DNA of 64,000 bases from Pseudomonadales bacterium (lineage in GTDB: Bacteria > Pseudomonadota > Gammaproteobacteria > Pseudomonadales > Azotimanducaceae), in NCBI GenBank assembly GCA_028281005.1, contig JANQKS010000131.1, positions 57,927 through 121,926 of the forward strand, written 5' to 3'. A model generated the notes under the pieces. It was not told the origin of the DNA and searched no databases. It saw nothing but the letters and a program-made list of their open reading frames with translations. Below are positions 40,384 to 49,519 of this stretch, piece by piece. Every line of letters starts with the position of its first letter. Within the stretch, counting starts at the first letter, position 1. A program made the translations under genes and the position numbers.

Positions 40384-41294
40384 TGCAACCGCCGGAGCAC
40401 GGAATACCCGAAGCTCAACCCTCGGATGTCGGTGTGGTTGGGCGTGGCATGCTGATGGGCCTGGCCGAAGTGGTGCCGGGTGTTTCCGGTGGCACCATGG
40501 CGTTCATCAGCGGCATCTATCCCACCTTGGTTGGGGCGCTGGCTACCTTCGGACCTGCTTCTGTACCCATGTTGGCGCGTCCGCTGGAGTTTTGGTCCCA
40601 TCACAACTTACGTTTCTTGTTAGTGCTTGCGGCCGGTATGGGGCTGGGCGTGTTGATGTTTGCCCAAGTGATGCATTTTCTATTGGCCAACTATCAGCCC
40701 TTGGTATGGGCTTTTTTCAGTGGCGTGATAGCCATGTCGGTGGTGGTGATTGGGCGTTATCGCCAACCGTCCAAGCTGCTGCTTTGGGGTGTGATTGGTT
40801 TGATATTGGGGCTGTCGTTGCTGTGGCTGCCCTCGCTGCAGAGTGAACCCGCCTTGTGGTTGATATTTCTCGGTGGCGCGGTGGCGGTATGCGCCTGGCT
40901 GCTGCCTGCTGTATCGGGCAGTTATGTGTTACTAGCGTTAGGTCTGTATGCGCCGGTGATCGAAGCGCTGGCCGAGTTCGATTTGCCGCTGTTGGCCAGT
41001 TTGGCAGCCGGGTGTGCGTTGGGGCTTTTGTTGTTCGCCAAAGCGCTGGCCTGGCTTCTGCGGCACTATACGGAGGCGTTGTTGAGCCTGTTGACCGGAT
41101 TTATGTTGGGTTCTGTGCCGAACCTCTGGCCTTGGCAGCTGGCGCATGACGAAGGCGGCACATTGGCTTTGCTTACGCCCGCTGCGTATGCGGACACATC
41201 CGGTGAGCCTGCATATGCGGCCGCAGCCGTCTTGCTTTTTGTGCTTGGTGCCTGTGCGCTGTGGGCGCTCAGCCGTTTGGACACCACCCGTTAA
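40383..41294 (+). CDS. DUF368 membrane protein, candidate undecaprenyl phosphate carrier (PopT family)
   Basis: DUF368 proteins are polytopic membrane proteins; members called PopT have been implicated in returning undecaprenyl phosphate across the inner membrane. The 303-residue product shows the family signature AEVVPGVSGGTMAFISGIYP near residues 25-44 and a second, similar LLPAVSGSYVLLALGLY half in the middle, with about eight to nine membrane segments between. It overlaps pcm by one base and is followed two bases later by nlpD. The envelope genes around it fit a role in cell-wall lipid recycling, which is an inference from the family. Confidence 0.85.
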   Translation: MQPPEHGIPEAQPSDVGVVGRGMLMGLAEVVPGVSGGTMAFISGIYPTLVGALATFGPASVPMLARPLEFWSHHNLRFLLVLAAGMGLGVLMFAQVMHFLLANYQPLVWAFFSGVIAMSVVVIGRYRQPSKLLLWGVIGLILGLSLLWLPSLQSEPALWLIFLGGAVAVCAWLLPAVSGSYVLLALGLYAPVIEALAEFDLPLLASLAAGCALGLLLFAKALAWLLRHYTEALLSLLTGFMLGSVPNLWPWQLAHDEGGTLALLTPAAYADTSGEPAYAAAAVLLFVLGACALWALSRLDTTR

Positions 41295-41296
41295 CC

Positions 41297-42073
41297 ATGG
41301 CGCCTGCTAGGACGCCTCACGTTACACGTTGGTGCTGTTGGTGGGTGCTGGCTTGCGGGTTAACCTCACAAACAGGCTGTCTGCACAAAGGCCAACCCTT
41401 GGTGGCGGAGCGTTCGCCGGTACTGTCAGAGCAGCGTCAACATACCTATGTGGTGCGGCAGGGGGATACGTTGTACTCCATCGCCTGGCGCTTTGAATTG
41501 GATCACCTTGGATTAGCGCGCGCCAACGGCGTGAAAGCACCTTATATGATCTATCCGGGGCAAAATTTGCGTTTGGTCACCCAGCTGCCACCCGCGCAGA
41601 GGGTGCGTGACGCCGGCCGCGCTGCAACGCGTCCTTCTGCATCACCCTCCTCATCGCGCAGCGCCAAACCGGCACCGCCGGCACCACCCCAGCCAGCTGC
41701 CCGTACCCAAGCACAATTGCGGTGGGTGTGGCCGCTGGACAGCAAGCCGACGATAGAGTTTGGCCGTGGCAGTAAAGGTCTAGACTTTGGTCTCGCACGA
41801 CCGGCGGCTGATGCCATGGCCGCGGCAGCAGGGGAAGTCGTGTATGCGGGTACCGGTATTGGGGGTTATGAACGGTTGGTCATCATTAAACACAACGCCG
41901 CATTGTTGAGCGCCTACAGCTTTGACGGCCAACTTAAGGTGCGGGAACAGCAGCAGGTGAAGGCGGGTGGTGTGATTGGAAATATCCGGCGGCGCGGTCC
42001 GACGCAGCACGCGCTGCACTTTGAGCTACGCCAACATGGTAAACCCGTCAATCCGCGCAACTATCTGCGCTGA
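41297..42073 (+). CDS. nlpD: NlpD-like murein hydrolase activator (LysM and degenerate M23 domains)
   Basis: NlpD activates the amidase AmiC during septum splitting. From ATG 41297 (258 residues) there is an N-terminal hydrophobic segment with a Cys at a possible but weak lipobox (TSQTGC), a LysM domain (YVVRQGDTLYSIAWRF... YPGQNLRL), a Pro/Ala/Ser linker and a C-terminal LytM/M23 domain. In that domain the metal-site residues are degenerate (GLDFGLARP, SAYSFDG), as in E. coli NlpD, so it is probably an activator and not a peptidase. rpoS usually follows nlpD; here fdxA lies convergently 22 bases away. Confidence 0.87.
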   Translation: MAPARTPHVTRWCCWWVLACGLTSQTGCLHKGQPLVAERSPVLSEQRQHTYVVRQGDTLYSIAWRFELDHLGLARANGVKAPYMIYPGQNLRLVTQLPPAQRVRDAGRAATRPSASPSSSRSAKPAPPAPPQPAARTQAQLRWVWPLDSKPTIEFGRGSKGLDFGLARPAADAMAAAAGEVVYAGTGIGGYERLVIIKHNAALLSAYSFDGQLKVREQQQVKAGGVIGNIRRRGPTQHALHFELRQHGKPVNPRNYLR

Positions 42074-42095
42074 GCCTGCGCTGAGTTTTCTTCGC

Positions 42096-42419
42096 TTATC
42101 TTTCCAGCAGCGCCAGCTTGTTGGGTTTTCCGTCCCATTCTTCGGCGTCTTCCGGGGAGTCTTGTTTCTCGGTGATGTTGGGCCAGGTTTCAGCCAACTC
42201 CGCATTCAGCTCAAGGAAGTTTTGCTGGTCCTCCGGCAATTCGTCCTCGGAGAAGATCGCCTCGGCGGGGCACTCCGGCTCACACAGTGCGCAGTCGATA
42301 CACTCATCCGGATGAATAACAAGCATATTGGGACCTTCGTAGAAACAATCCACTGGGCACACCTCAACACAGTCGGTGTGCTTGCACTTGATACAGTTTT
42401 CTCCAACTACAAAGGTCAT
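42096..42419 (-). CDS. fdxA: Seven-iron ferredoxin FdxA
   Basis: FdxA is a small electron carrier with one [3Fe-4S] and one [4Fe-4S] cluster. The 107-residue protein starts [20 protein letters not shown] and contains [10 protein letters not shown] and the second motif [16 protein letters not shown], then the acidic C-terminal extension typical of the Azotobacter-type proteins. It lies directly upstream of nothing co-directional; mutS on the same strand ends 75 bases away. The fdxA-mutS pair is a common arrangement in pseudomonads and relatives. Confidence 0.95.
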   Translation of the reverse strand: MTFVVGENCIKCKHTDCVEVCPVDCFYEGPNMLVIHPDECIDCALCEPECPAEAIFSEDELPEDQQNFLELNAELAETWPNITEKQDSPEDAEEWDGKPNKLALLER

Positions 42420-42494
42420 GGCGTCTCTAGGTCCTAAAAAGGCTGGATATTCTAGCGAATGATGCCGCGCTGTCGAGCCATAAATCGGCAGGGT

Positions 42495-45101
42495 CTAAGT
42501 GTCTTCCGGCGCGTCTTGTTGCAACAGTTGTTGCAATTCGTAGAGGGTATTCAGCGCCTCGCGCGCACTTAAACTGTCCACGTCTAATCCTTGCAGCTGC
42601 TCAACAACGGCGGTTTCAGCTTGGGAAACCGCCGCTTCCGCAGTTCTTGGGGCGGAAAACAGGTCTCCTTGCAGCGGGTCTACGGCTGCCTGTTCCAGAC
42701 TCTGCAGCCGCACCCGGGCTTGTTGCAATACGCTGCGTGGTACGCCGGCGAGTTTGGCCACTTCGATGCCGTAACTTTGACTGGCCGGTCCAGCTTCGAC
42801 GCGGTACAAAAACACAATGTCGCCGCGATGCTCGGTGGCGCTCAGATGTACATTACCCACCCCGGCTGTGGTCACCGGTAGGCTGGTCAGTTCAAAGTAG
42901 TGGGTGGCAAATAAGGTCAGTGCCTGGGTGTGGCGCGCCAAATGTTCAGCCACCGCCCAAGCCAAGGCCAAGCCATCGTAAGTGCTGGTGCCGCGGCCAA
43001 TTTCGTCCAGCAGCACCAAGCTGCGCGCCGTGGCGTTGTGCAGAATGTGTGCGGTTTCGGTCATTTCGACCATAAAGGTTGAACGGCCCGAGGCGAGGTC
43101 ATCTGCTGCGCCGATGCGGGTGAAGATGCGGTCAATTGGGCCAATCTGCGCACTTTGTGCGGGTACGAAGCTGCCGCAGTACGCCAGCAAGCAGATCAGC
43201 GCGGTTTGCCGCATATACGTCGACTTGCCGCCCATATTGGGACCGGTGAGGATCAGCATGTGCTGTTCGCGACTCAAAGTGACATCGTTGGCAATAAAGG
43301 GGGCGGTGCTGGCGGCTTTGACCACCGGGTGCCAACCTCCGCTGATGTGGATGCCAACTTCTTCGCTGAGTTGTGGCGCGCAAAAATCAAGCGTCTCCGC
43401 CCGCTCTGCAAAGCAGGCCAAGACATCTAAGCAGGCAACGGCCTGTGCTGCCGTACGTAATGCGGCATGCTGCTGGTTAATCTCATCCAGCAGTTTTTCA
43501 TACAGTGATTTCTCTAACGCCAAGGCACGACTTTGCGCGCTCAAAGCTTCCTCCTCGAACTGCTTAAGCTCCGGCGTAATGTAGCGCTCGGCGTTTTTTA
43601 GGGTTTGTCGACGCACGTATTCGGCCGGCACCGCATCACTGCTGTTTTTACTGGTTTCGATGTAGTAGCCGTGGACGCGGTTGTACCCCACCTTGAGGGT
43701 GGAGATACCGGTGCGTTCGCGCTCACTCTTTTCGAGTTCGGCCAGCCACTCGGAGGAGTGGTGGGTCAGCTGTAGGAGATTGTCGAGGTCCGCGTCGTAA
43801 CCGGGGGCGATAAAGCCGCCGTCGCGGATTGTTGCGGGTGGCGACTCAACAATGGCGCGGGACAGTAATTGCGTTAACGCGGAAAAGTCCGGCAGTTGCG
43901 TTGCCAGCGTGTCCTGGAGTGGCGCTTCCACCGCGGCGGTCACCGCGCAGAGCTCCGGCAACTGCGCCAACGATAGCCGCAAGCGCTCTAAGTCCCTGGG
44001 TGTGGCCGAGCGCAGCGCGATGCGGCTGAGGATACGTTCCACATCGCCGATGTTGCTCAATACCGCCTGCGTAGGCGGTGCGGCGCGTGCCGCCAACGCT
44101 GCGCTGACCCACAGCTGGCGGGCGCTAACGGCGCTTAGATCTTGGCTGGGTTCATGTAACCAGCGGCGCAACAGCCGACCGCCCATCGGTGTCTGTGTGG
44201 TGTTCATCAACGCCAGCAGGGTGTGATCGGTGGCGCCGTTGACGCGTTGGTCAATCTCCAGATTACGCCGCGTTTGGGCGTCCAGTGCCAATTGCCGGCC
44301 GTATTCCACCAAGCGCAGCTGTTGAATGAACGCCAAGTCTTGGCGCTGGGTTTCTTTAGCATAGGCCAGCGCTGCCGCAGCGGCGCCTAACATGGGGCTG
44401 TCGAGCGCGATCCCGCTGACCTCGGGCACGTTGTGGCCGAAGTGTTGTTGCAGCGCGTGCAAGGCGCTGCGGTTGTCAAAAAGTGAATGTGTCTGGGGTC
44501 GAACGCTGGCGCTGAAGGTACTGTCCCAATTGCAATCTTCAGGGATCAAGATTTCTGTCGGCCGCACTTGATTTAACAAATCATCCAACGCCTCGGCGCC
44601 ATCGAGGGTGAGCACTTCCATATGGCTGCTGGCCAGATCCAGGTAGGCAATACCATAGTGTTGCTCACGCGGCTTGATGGCCATCAACAGGCTGCGTTGG
44701 ACCCCTTCTAGCAAAACGTCGTCGGTCAGCGTGCCCGGGGTGACGATGCGTTGGACTTGGCGCTCCACAGGGCCTTTGCTGGTGGCGGGGTCACCGACCT
44801 GTTCGCAAATCGCCACCGTACGTCCCAGCTTGACCAACTTCGCCAGATAGTTGTCGGCCGCGTGAAAGGGGACGCCGCACATGGGGATGGGCTCGCCGGC
44901 GCTGTGGCCGCGTGCCGTCAGTGTGATGTCCAGCAACTCAGCCGCGGTTTTGGCGTCGTCGAAGAACAGCTCGTAAAAATCGCCCATACGATAAAACAGC
45001 AATTCCTGCGGATGCTCGGCCTTGATGCGCAGGTACTGCTGCATCATGGGCGTGTGTGCGCTCAACGCCGCAGCGCCGGTTTCGGCTGAAGATTGGGCCA
45101 T
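42495..45101 (-). CDS. mutS: DNA mismatch repair protein MutS
   Basis: MutS finds mispairs and starts mismatch repair. The 868-residue protein has the mismatch-binding Phe-X-Glu motif in [15 protein letters not shown], the connector and lever domains, and the ABC ATPase with Walker [17 protein letters not shown] and [20 protein letters not shown]. The C-terminus has the short helical tetramerisation-type tail. It is divergent from recA across a 223-base gap that holds the LexA-type box. Confidence 0.97.
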   Translation of the reverse strand: MAQSSAETGAAALSAHTPMMQQYLRIKAEHPQELLFYRMGDFYELFFDDAKTAAELLDITLTARGHSAGEPIPMCGVPFHAADNYLAKLVKLGRTVAICEQVGDPATSKGPVERQVQRIVTPGTLTDDVLLEGVQRSLLMAIKPREQHYGIAYLDLASSHMEVLTLDGAEALDDLLNQVRPTEILIPEDCNWDSTFSASVRPQTHSLFDNRSALHALQQHFGHNVPEVSGIALDSPMLGAAAAALAYAKETQRQDLAFIQQLRLVEYGRQLALDAQTRRNLEIDQRVNGATDHTLLALMNTTQTPMGGRLLRRWLHEPSQDLSAVSARQLWVSAALAARAAPPTQAVLSNIGDVERILSRIALRSATPRDLERLRLSLAQLPELCAVTAAVEAPLQDTLATQLPDFSALTQLLSRAIVESPPATIRDGGFIAPGYDADLDNLLQLTHHSSEWLAELEKSERERTGISTLKVGYNRVHGYYIETSKNSSDAVPAEYVRRQTLKNAERYITPELKQFEEEALSAQSRALALEKSLYEKLLDEINQQHAALRTAAQAVACLDVLACFAERAETLDFCAPQLSEEVGIHISGGWHPVVKAASTAPFIANDVTLSREQHMLILTGPNMGGKSTYMRQTALICLLAYCGSFVPAQSAQIGPIDRIFTRIGAADDLASGRSTFMVEMTETAHILHNATARSLVLLDEIGRGTSTYDGLALAWAVAEHLARHTQALTLFATHYFELTSLPVTTAGVGNVHLSATEHRGDIVFLYRVEAGPASQSYGIEVAKLAGVPRSVLQQARVRLQSLEQAAVDPLQGDLFSAPRTAEAAVSQAETAVVEQLQGLDVDSLSAREALNTLYELQQLLQQDAPEDT

Positions 45102-45233
45102 CGGAAATAAGTGGTTATGGTTGTGTCCTTGTGCCGGTGCAGTGAACTACAGGCGGAAAAGGCGAGTCAAGAAATGGCTTGGAATTGGGTGGGAAATTGC
45201 CGATTCAATGCGTTTGGGTATTGCATTACATTA

Positions 45234-45249
45234 CTGAATGAATATACAG
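45234..45249 (+). promoter_or_regulatory. LexA (SOS) box of recA
   Basis: The sequence CTGAATGAATATACAG fits the CTG-N10-CAG LexA operator of gammaproteobacteria with an AT-rich centre. It overlaps a probable promoter (TTGCAT at 45221, TATACA at 45243, 16-base spacer) and lies 75 bases before the recA start. This implies classical LexA control of recA-recX. Confidence 0.82.
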
Positions 45250-45276
45250 TACTACCATTCAGCTTGTAAGGCATGC

Positions 45277-45308
45277 GTAAGATACGCAAATGTAAGATTA
45301 CGTAAGAT
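45277..45308. repeat. GTAAGAT repeats in the recA leader
   Basis: Three copies of GTAAGAT start at 45277, 45292 and 45302, with a related GTAAGG at 45266, all between the SOS box and the recA ribosome site (AAGGACG). Their spacing is irregular. They could be remnants of local duplication. Confidence 0.6.
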
Positions 45309-45324
45309 TAAAAGGACGACCTAC

Positions 45325-46425
45325 GTGAGCAAAAAAACTTCCGACCAAACCGGCCAGAACTCAGCTTCAGCAAATGCACAAAACCCTGAACGGGAGCGCG
45401 CGCTAAACGCCGCGCTGGCGCAAATTGAGCGCCAGTTTGGCAAAGGCTCTTTGATGCGCTTAGGTGATCAGGAGCAAGTGGCCATTCCTTCTATTTCTAC
45501 CGGTTCGTTGGGCCTGGATGTTGCCCTCGGTATCGGTGGTCTGCCGCGCGGCCGGGTGGTTGAAATATACGGGCCGGAATCGTCCGGTAAAACCACCTTG
45601 ACGCTGCAGGTAGTGGCAGAAGCGCAAAAAGTCGGCGGTACCTGTGCCTTTATAGACGCCGAACATGCGTTAGACCCGATTTACGCACAAAACCTTGGTG
45701 TCGATACTGATGATTTGTTGGTATCCCAACCGGATACTGGGGAACAAGCATTAGAGATCTGCGACATGCTGGTGCGGTCTAATGCTGTGGACGTCATCGT
45801 TGTCGACTCCGTGGCCGCGCTTACACCCAAGGCCGAAATTGAAGGTGAGATGGGGGATTCACACGTCGGTCTGCAAGCCCGTCTGATGAGCCAGGCGCTG
45901 CGCAAAATGACCGGCATCATCAAACAATCCAATACCATGGTGATTTTCATCAACCAGATTCGCATGAAGATCGGCGTGATGTTCGGCTCTCCGGAAACCA
46001 CCACCGGTGGTAACGCGCTGAAATTCTACTCCTCGGTACGCTTAGACATTCGACGCATCGGCGCGGTCAAAGATGGTGATGAAGTCATTGGCAACGATAC
46101 CCGCGTTAAAGTGGTGAAGAACAAAGTGGCGCCACCGTTTAGGCAAACGGAATTCCAGATCCTGTATGGCAAAGGTATCCATCGCACCGGCGAGATCCTT
46201 GAGCTGGGTGTGCAGGAAGGCATCGTCGAGAAGTCGGGTGCGTGGTATGCGTACAACGGCGATCGTATTGGTCAAGGGCGAAAAAACGCCGCCGATTTCC
46301 TCGACGAAAACGTGGAGATGCGCGATGAAATTGAAAACACCATCCGCACCAAGTTAATGCCGCATCTAGACAATCACGGTGCTGGCGAAGTAGTGATCCC
46401 GGAAGCGGCCCAAGAAAGCTTGTAA
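45325..46425 (+). CDS. recA: Recombinase RecA
   Basis: RecA forms filaments on single-stranded DNA for recombination and triggers LexA self-cleavage. The protein has [12 protein letters not shown], Walker [43 protein letters not shown] and [13 protein letters not shown]. The start is GTG 45325, preceded by AAGGACG and giving 366 residues; an in-frame ATG at 45238 would fall inside the SOS box and is rejected. Its last five codons belong to a perfect 15-base tandem duplication. Confidence 0.96.
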   Translation: MSKKTSDQTGQNSASANAQNPERERALNAALAQIERQFGKGSLMRLGDQEQVAIPSISTGSLGLDVALGIGGLPRGRVVEIYGPESSGKTTLTLQVVAEAQKVGGTCAFIDAEHALDPIYAQNLGVDTDDLLVSQPDTGEQALEICDMLVRSNAVDVIVVDSVAALTPKAEIEGEMGDSHVGLQARLMSQALRKMTGIIKQSNTMVIFINQIRMKIGVMFGSPETTTGGNALKFYSSVRLDIRRIGAVKDGDEVIGNDTRVKVVKNKVAPPFRQTEFQILYGKGIHRTGEILELGVQEGIVEKSGAWYAYNGDRIGQGRKNAADFLDENVEMRDEIENTIRTKLMPHLDNHGAGEVVIPEAAQESL

Positions 46426-46444
46426 CGTTAAAGCTTGTAACGTT
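46415..46444. repeat. 15-base tandem duplication at the recA-recX border
   Basis: AAAGCTTGTAACGTT occurs twice in direct tandem. The first copy holds the last recA codons and stop; the second repeats the same codons and a second TAA in phase, and ends six bases before the recX start. It looks like a recent slippage or unequal duplication of the gene end. Confidence 0.95.
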
Positions 46445-46449
46445 TCTCG

Positions 46450-46932
46450 TTGGCCGATGAGCGTCACCGCGCCTATCACACAGCGGTTCGGCTGTTGGGG
46501 CGCCGTGAACACAGCGTTGCCGAATTGCGCAGTAAAATTCGGCACAAACACCGGGACCTAGACCAACCTACCTTAGAGCACCTGCTGGAGACGCTCCAGC
46601 AGGACCGCTTGCTCAGCGATGAGCGCTATGCCGAAGTGGCCATTCGCAGCCGTATTCGACGTGGCTACGGCCCAAAGTACATTGAGCAAGAACTGATGAG
46701 CAAAGGAGTTTCTTCGGAGCTTGTCGAAAGTGTGATGGAGCAAACCATGCTAGACCAGGCGTATGACTGGGTTCAGCTTGCCGCGGATCAAATCAGTCGC
46801 CGTCACCCGCACACAGCGCAAGATTCCGCAGCGTGGCTGAAGGCTGCACGTTTCCTGGCCCGACGCGGCTACCCCAGCAATTTGGTGATGCAGGTGCTTG
46901 GTGAGCAGCCGCCTGGGGAAACGCATCAATAA
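46450..46932 (+). CDS. recX: Regulatory protein RecX
   Basis: RecX inhibits RecA filament extension. The 160-residue, helix-rich product follows the family pattern: LLGRREHSVAELRSKIRHK, LLETLQQDRLLSDERYAEVAIRSRIRRGYGPKYIEQELMSKG written here as the two halves around DERYAEVAI, and a third repeat with ARFLARRGYPSNLVMQVL. TTG 46450 is the only fitting start. It follows recA by 24 bases and ends the conserved block; the accessory insert begins after it. Confidence 0.92.
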   Translation: MADERHRAYHTAVRLLGRREHSVAELRSKIRHKHRDLDQPTLEHLLETLQQDRLLSDERYAEVAIRSRIRRGYGPKYIEQELMSKGVSSELVESVMEQTMLDQAYDWVQLAADQISRRHPHTAQDSAAWLKAARFLARRGYPSNLVMQVLGEQPPGETHQ

Positions 46933-46956
46933 CGCGGGTTTGCCAATTCGGCTTCT

Positions 46957-47046
46957 AACGTTTAGGTTTGTTAGCTTTCTGCGTATACGGAACGCGTGGT
47001 TAGTTGTGGTGCGGTTCAGCGCGGAAGGCTAACAAAGCTAAACGTT
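46957..47046. repeat. Long inverted repeat downstream of recX
   Basis: AACGTTTAGGTTTGTTAGC (46957-46975) pairs with GCTAACAAAGCTAAACGTT (47028-47046), 18 of 19 bases, across a 52-base spacer. There is no T-run after it, so it is not a standard terminator. The 440-base stretch 46933-47373 holds no other intact gene; the part above 47218 is the open continuation of the next gene. The inverted repeat marks the left edge of the accessory insert. Confidence 0.8.
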
Positions 47047-47373
47047 CTTTCCCTAACTATCGATTTTCACGCTCCGTCGCGATTCCGAGTACTCAGACAG
47101 ATACTGAATCCGGTCCTGACGCGAACACTCTTCACCATCGCTCCGTTCGGTGGGCGCACTTATTTTGGCACTAACAAACGCTGGGTATTAGGCTGACACG
47201 TTTGGCAGAAGTTTTGCCTACAACAATCTTACTCCGTCCCATCCTGTCCGCTTTGGATCTGAATTGCAGTAGCCCCATTTGCCGGTAAAAACATCTCGGG
47301 CTTCTGAATGGAATGTCAACTGAATACGCCCCCAGTAAAGGCTACCACGCCGCTCCGTAGCGCAGGCTTCGGC

Positions 47374-48465
47374 TTAACTCGGCTGAATCCAGTAGCCACT
47401 GAACTCCGTGTCTCCCGAGAATGTGCCTACGATCTTCCCATCGTTTTGGCCGTACTCGCCTGAAACCTCGGTACCTTCCGTTTGCAGTTGGAGCATGCCT
47501 TCTGAGGAATCCCAAATCCCAAGAATCTCAGTGGGTTGTACATCGGTGAAGGATCGTTCGGCAGTAGTCACCGTGATCTCGACGCGCCGGTTTCGCTGTC
47601 TGCCGGCTGGCGTTGCGTTGCTTGCGATAGGGCGGGACTCACCAAACGACTGCGTGGTCGCTTCAAGATCTTCCAATCCCGGGCTCGCACTCAGGAAGTT
47701 AGCCACGGCTTGTGCGCGATTGTGCGCCAATAGTCTATTGTCTGATTCGGAACCCACACTATCGGTATGGCCTGAAACAGTCGCCTCGACGTTTGTGTAC
47801 AGCTTCAGTTCTCCCGCTACCTCCGACAAGGCTTGGGTTGACGCGGCTTTAAGTTCATGTTTGCCAGTGTCAAAAAGCACGGCGCTGTCCAACGTAATTG
47901 TCCTTGCTGAGCCAATTGCCCCAACCGCATCGATGTCGGCCCCTGGGTAATCCTTGCAGGATTGTTTCATGTCAACCAATCTTACGTAGCGATAGGTCGC
48001 ACCCGGCTCTGCAAACGGCGCAATGTCAACGGCTGATGTACCGCCTGTGATTTTGCCAACCCGTATCCAATTGGCACCGTCTTCAGAAATAGCAAGACCC
48101 GTCGCTTCAACTTGCGGGCCAATCTCGAATATGTAGAGATCGGGCCCCGGTATATCGATGAGACTGTTGTCGGCAAACGCGAGTACCAGCCGACCGGCGC
48201 AGCCCAACGTCAGATAGTTTGCGTCGCGAGCCTCGTCATAATCCGGGGGACCGACCGTTACCTGCGGTCGTGCCGAGATAGGCCCTGCGTTCGGTTCTCC
48301 AGCTTCAAACATCACTACTTCGTCGGCGAACGACCGTACACCCTGAGGGAAAGTGACCTCACCTCGGGAACCGTCGGAATAAACTGCAGCGTCCTGAGCG
48401 TGCGCGCTAACGGCGATTAAAGAGAACCAAGCGAAAAACACTAAATGGGAAGGTTGCGACGTCAT
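47374..48465 (-). CDS. Secreted OmpA-domain protein, probably truncated by a premature stop
   Basis: From ATG 48465 (GGAG ten bases upstream) the product is 363 residues: a signal peptide (MTSQPSHLVFFAWFSLIAVS, cut near AHA-Q), a beta-sandwich-like region containing VTVGPPDYDEARDANYLTLG and DLYIFEIGPQVEATGLAISEDGANW, an OmpA C-terminal peptidoglycan-binding domain (VLFDTGKHELK, SGHTDSVGSESDNRLLAHNRA) and the start of a Trp/Gly-rich domain (GIWDSSEGMLQLQTEG, GYWIQPS). After the TAA the same frame stays open for 51 more codons to a TAG at 47218 and keeps the pattern (ERRGSLYWGRIQLTF, FTGKWGYC), so the stop is likely a nonsense mutation or error. Likely periplasmic or outer-membrane, function unknown. 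Confidence 0.75.
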   Translation of the reverse strand: MTSQPSHLVFFAWFSLIAVSAHAQDAAVYSDGSRGEVTFPQGVRSFADEVVMFEAGEPNAGPISARPQVTVGPPDYDEARDANYLTLGCAGRLVLAFADNSLIDIPGPDLYIFEIGPQVEATGLAISEDGANWIRVGKITGGTSAVDIAPFAEPGATYRYVRLVDMKQSCKDYPGADIDAVGAIGSARTITLDSAVLFDTGKHELKAASTQALSEVAGELKLYTNVEATVSGHTDSVGSESDNRLLAHNRAQAVANFLSASPGLEDLEATTQSFGESRPIASNATPAGRQRNRRVEITVTTAERSFTDVQPTEILGIWDSSEGMLQLQTEGTEVSGEYGQNDGKIVGTFSGDTEFSGYWIQPS

Positions 48466-48638
48466 GCTAAGTACGCTCCAAAATCCGAACGATACTCCGA
48501 TATGATCCCTCTGGGTCGAATTTTTCCGTTCCGGGCTAATTTGTAGCGTCGGCTTTCGATGGGTTTTCGAAATTAACTCAGCACCAAAGCAATCTCTCGT
48601 ATTAGAGGTTCGTACTGCCAAGTTTGGGCCAATAACGG

Positions 48639-49172
48639 TCATTGGTGATACAACTTTTTTAGAAATCTCTCCATGTGCTTGTCGGTTCGACCAAGAGGTA
48701 CTTCATCCTTGTGAAACCAACAAACACTGTGGAATTCCGTATCATCAAACACGAACTGGTTCGACCGATCCCCTTTCAGCGTGTACCAGATAGATACGTC
48801 TGTATGCCCTGCAGTTTTCCCCACTGTCTCTGTGATCGTTAAGAAGAGTGGGCCGTCGTGCAGAAATTCTCCATCGATGGACAGCTCCTCTTTTGCTTCA
48901 CGCAAGGCCGTCGTTCTAGGGTGTTCGCCAGGTTCCACATGACCGCCAGTAGGTAGCCATAGTTCCGCATTGATGTGATCAACCAGAAGAACGTACTCGC
49001 CATCGACAACGGCGAAGTATGAAATCAAATGTTTGGGTGGGATATCCGGCTTCTTCAGCCTGCAAATTTCAACGCCAGAATCTATCCAAGCTAGAACATC
49101 GAGCTTCGATTCATGTTCCAGCTCATCAAGTGCTTGGATCATCTCGACTTCATTACGAATTTCAGCTCTCAT
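48639..49172 (-). CDS. Nudix hydrolase family protein
   Basis: Nudix enzymes hydrolyse nucleoside diphosphates linked to another group. The 177-residue product carries the Nudix box GGHVEPGEHPRTTALREAKEEL, shown here by its key residues Gly, Glu, Arg-Glu and Glu-Glu; the conserved Gly that closes the box is Ser. An N-terminal helical part (residues 1-45) precedes the domain. The start ATG lies five bases after the stop of the broken small gene upstream, suggesting a former two-gene unit. Substrate cannot be told. Base composition is visibly more AT-rich than in the conserved block. Confidence 0.85.
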   Translation of the reverse strand: MRAEIRNEVEMIQALDELEHESKLDVLAWIDSGVEICRLKKPDIPPKHLISYFAVVDGEYVLLVDHINAELWLPTGGHVEPGEHPRTTALREAKEELSIDGEFLHDGPLFLTITETVGKTAGHTDVSIWYTLKGDRSNQFVFDDTEFHSVCWFHKDEVPLGRTDKHMERFLKKLYHQ

Positions 49173-49178
49173 CGTGTT

Positions 49179-49387
49179 TCATAAGTGTTTCAGCGCCCAG
49201 ACCTTCCGGGCATCTTTCATCCCCAACTCTGGATTGTCATCGATGAAATCACGGCAGTATTGATTGAACTGATTGTGAGGCTTAATTTTGGTTCTACTGG
49301 TGTCTGCGAATCGAACTTGGACACAATCTTTCTTTCGACATCACCGGGCCAATGTCGAGTTCCAACGCTTGCCTTTGGTGGAACCAT
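49179..49387 (-). pseudogene. Frameshifted small gene, SAP/DUF6434-like C-terminus
   Basis: Two overlapping minus-strand frames look like one gene of about 69 residues. The first runs from ATG 49387 (MVPPKASVGTRHWPGDVERK) and the second ends at TGA 49181 with HNQFNQYCRDFIDDNPELGM and a final DARKVWALKHL. The frames join at an A4 run (49289-49292 on the plus strand as TTTT); one added A restores a single 70-codon frame. The tail resembles the F-N-x-x-x-R-D-F-x-x-x-N-P motif of small SAP/DUF6434 proteins. The rest of the 347-base gap 49173-49519 shows nothing further that I can support. Confidence 0.5.
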
Positions 49388-49519
49388 TCTAACCGGACCC
49401 TACTGACACCTGTATGGCAGGAGCCATTTGCCATGCTCTGCGACAAAGCAGACTCAGAATTTTTGTTCAGTTGGCTCTACTCGCCGGAATAGAGTCATTC
49501 GTTGCACTATTCTTGGCGA

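Noticed and set aside
41297..42073. Active M23 endopeptidase
   Set aside because: The metal-binding residues of the LytM domain are degenerate in the way seen in NlpD, so an activator role is more likely.
45238..45324. Longer RecA starting at ATG 45238
   Set aside because: That start lies within the SOS box and promoter, and the added 29 residues are not RecA-like; GTG 45325 has a good ribosome site.
46996..47196. Plus-strand 66-codon frame after recX
   Set aside because: It runs through the right arm of the inverted repeat, shows no recognisable motif and has no ribosome site.
46933..47373. Integron attC site or cassette array between recX and alaS
   Set aside because: The palindrome and the one-direction small genes suggest cassettes, but the repeat does not show matching RYYYAAC and GTTRRRY core sites on either strand, no second matching site was found between the genes, and no integron integrase is present.
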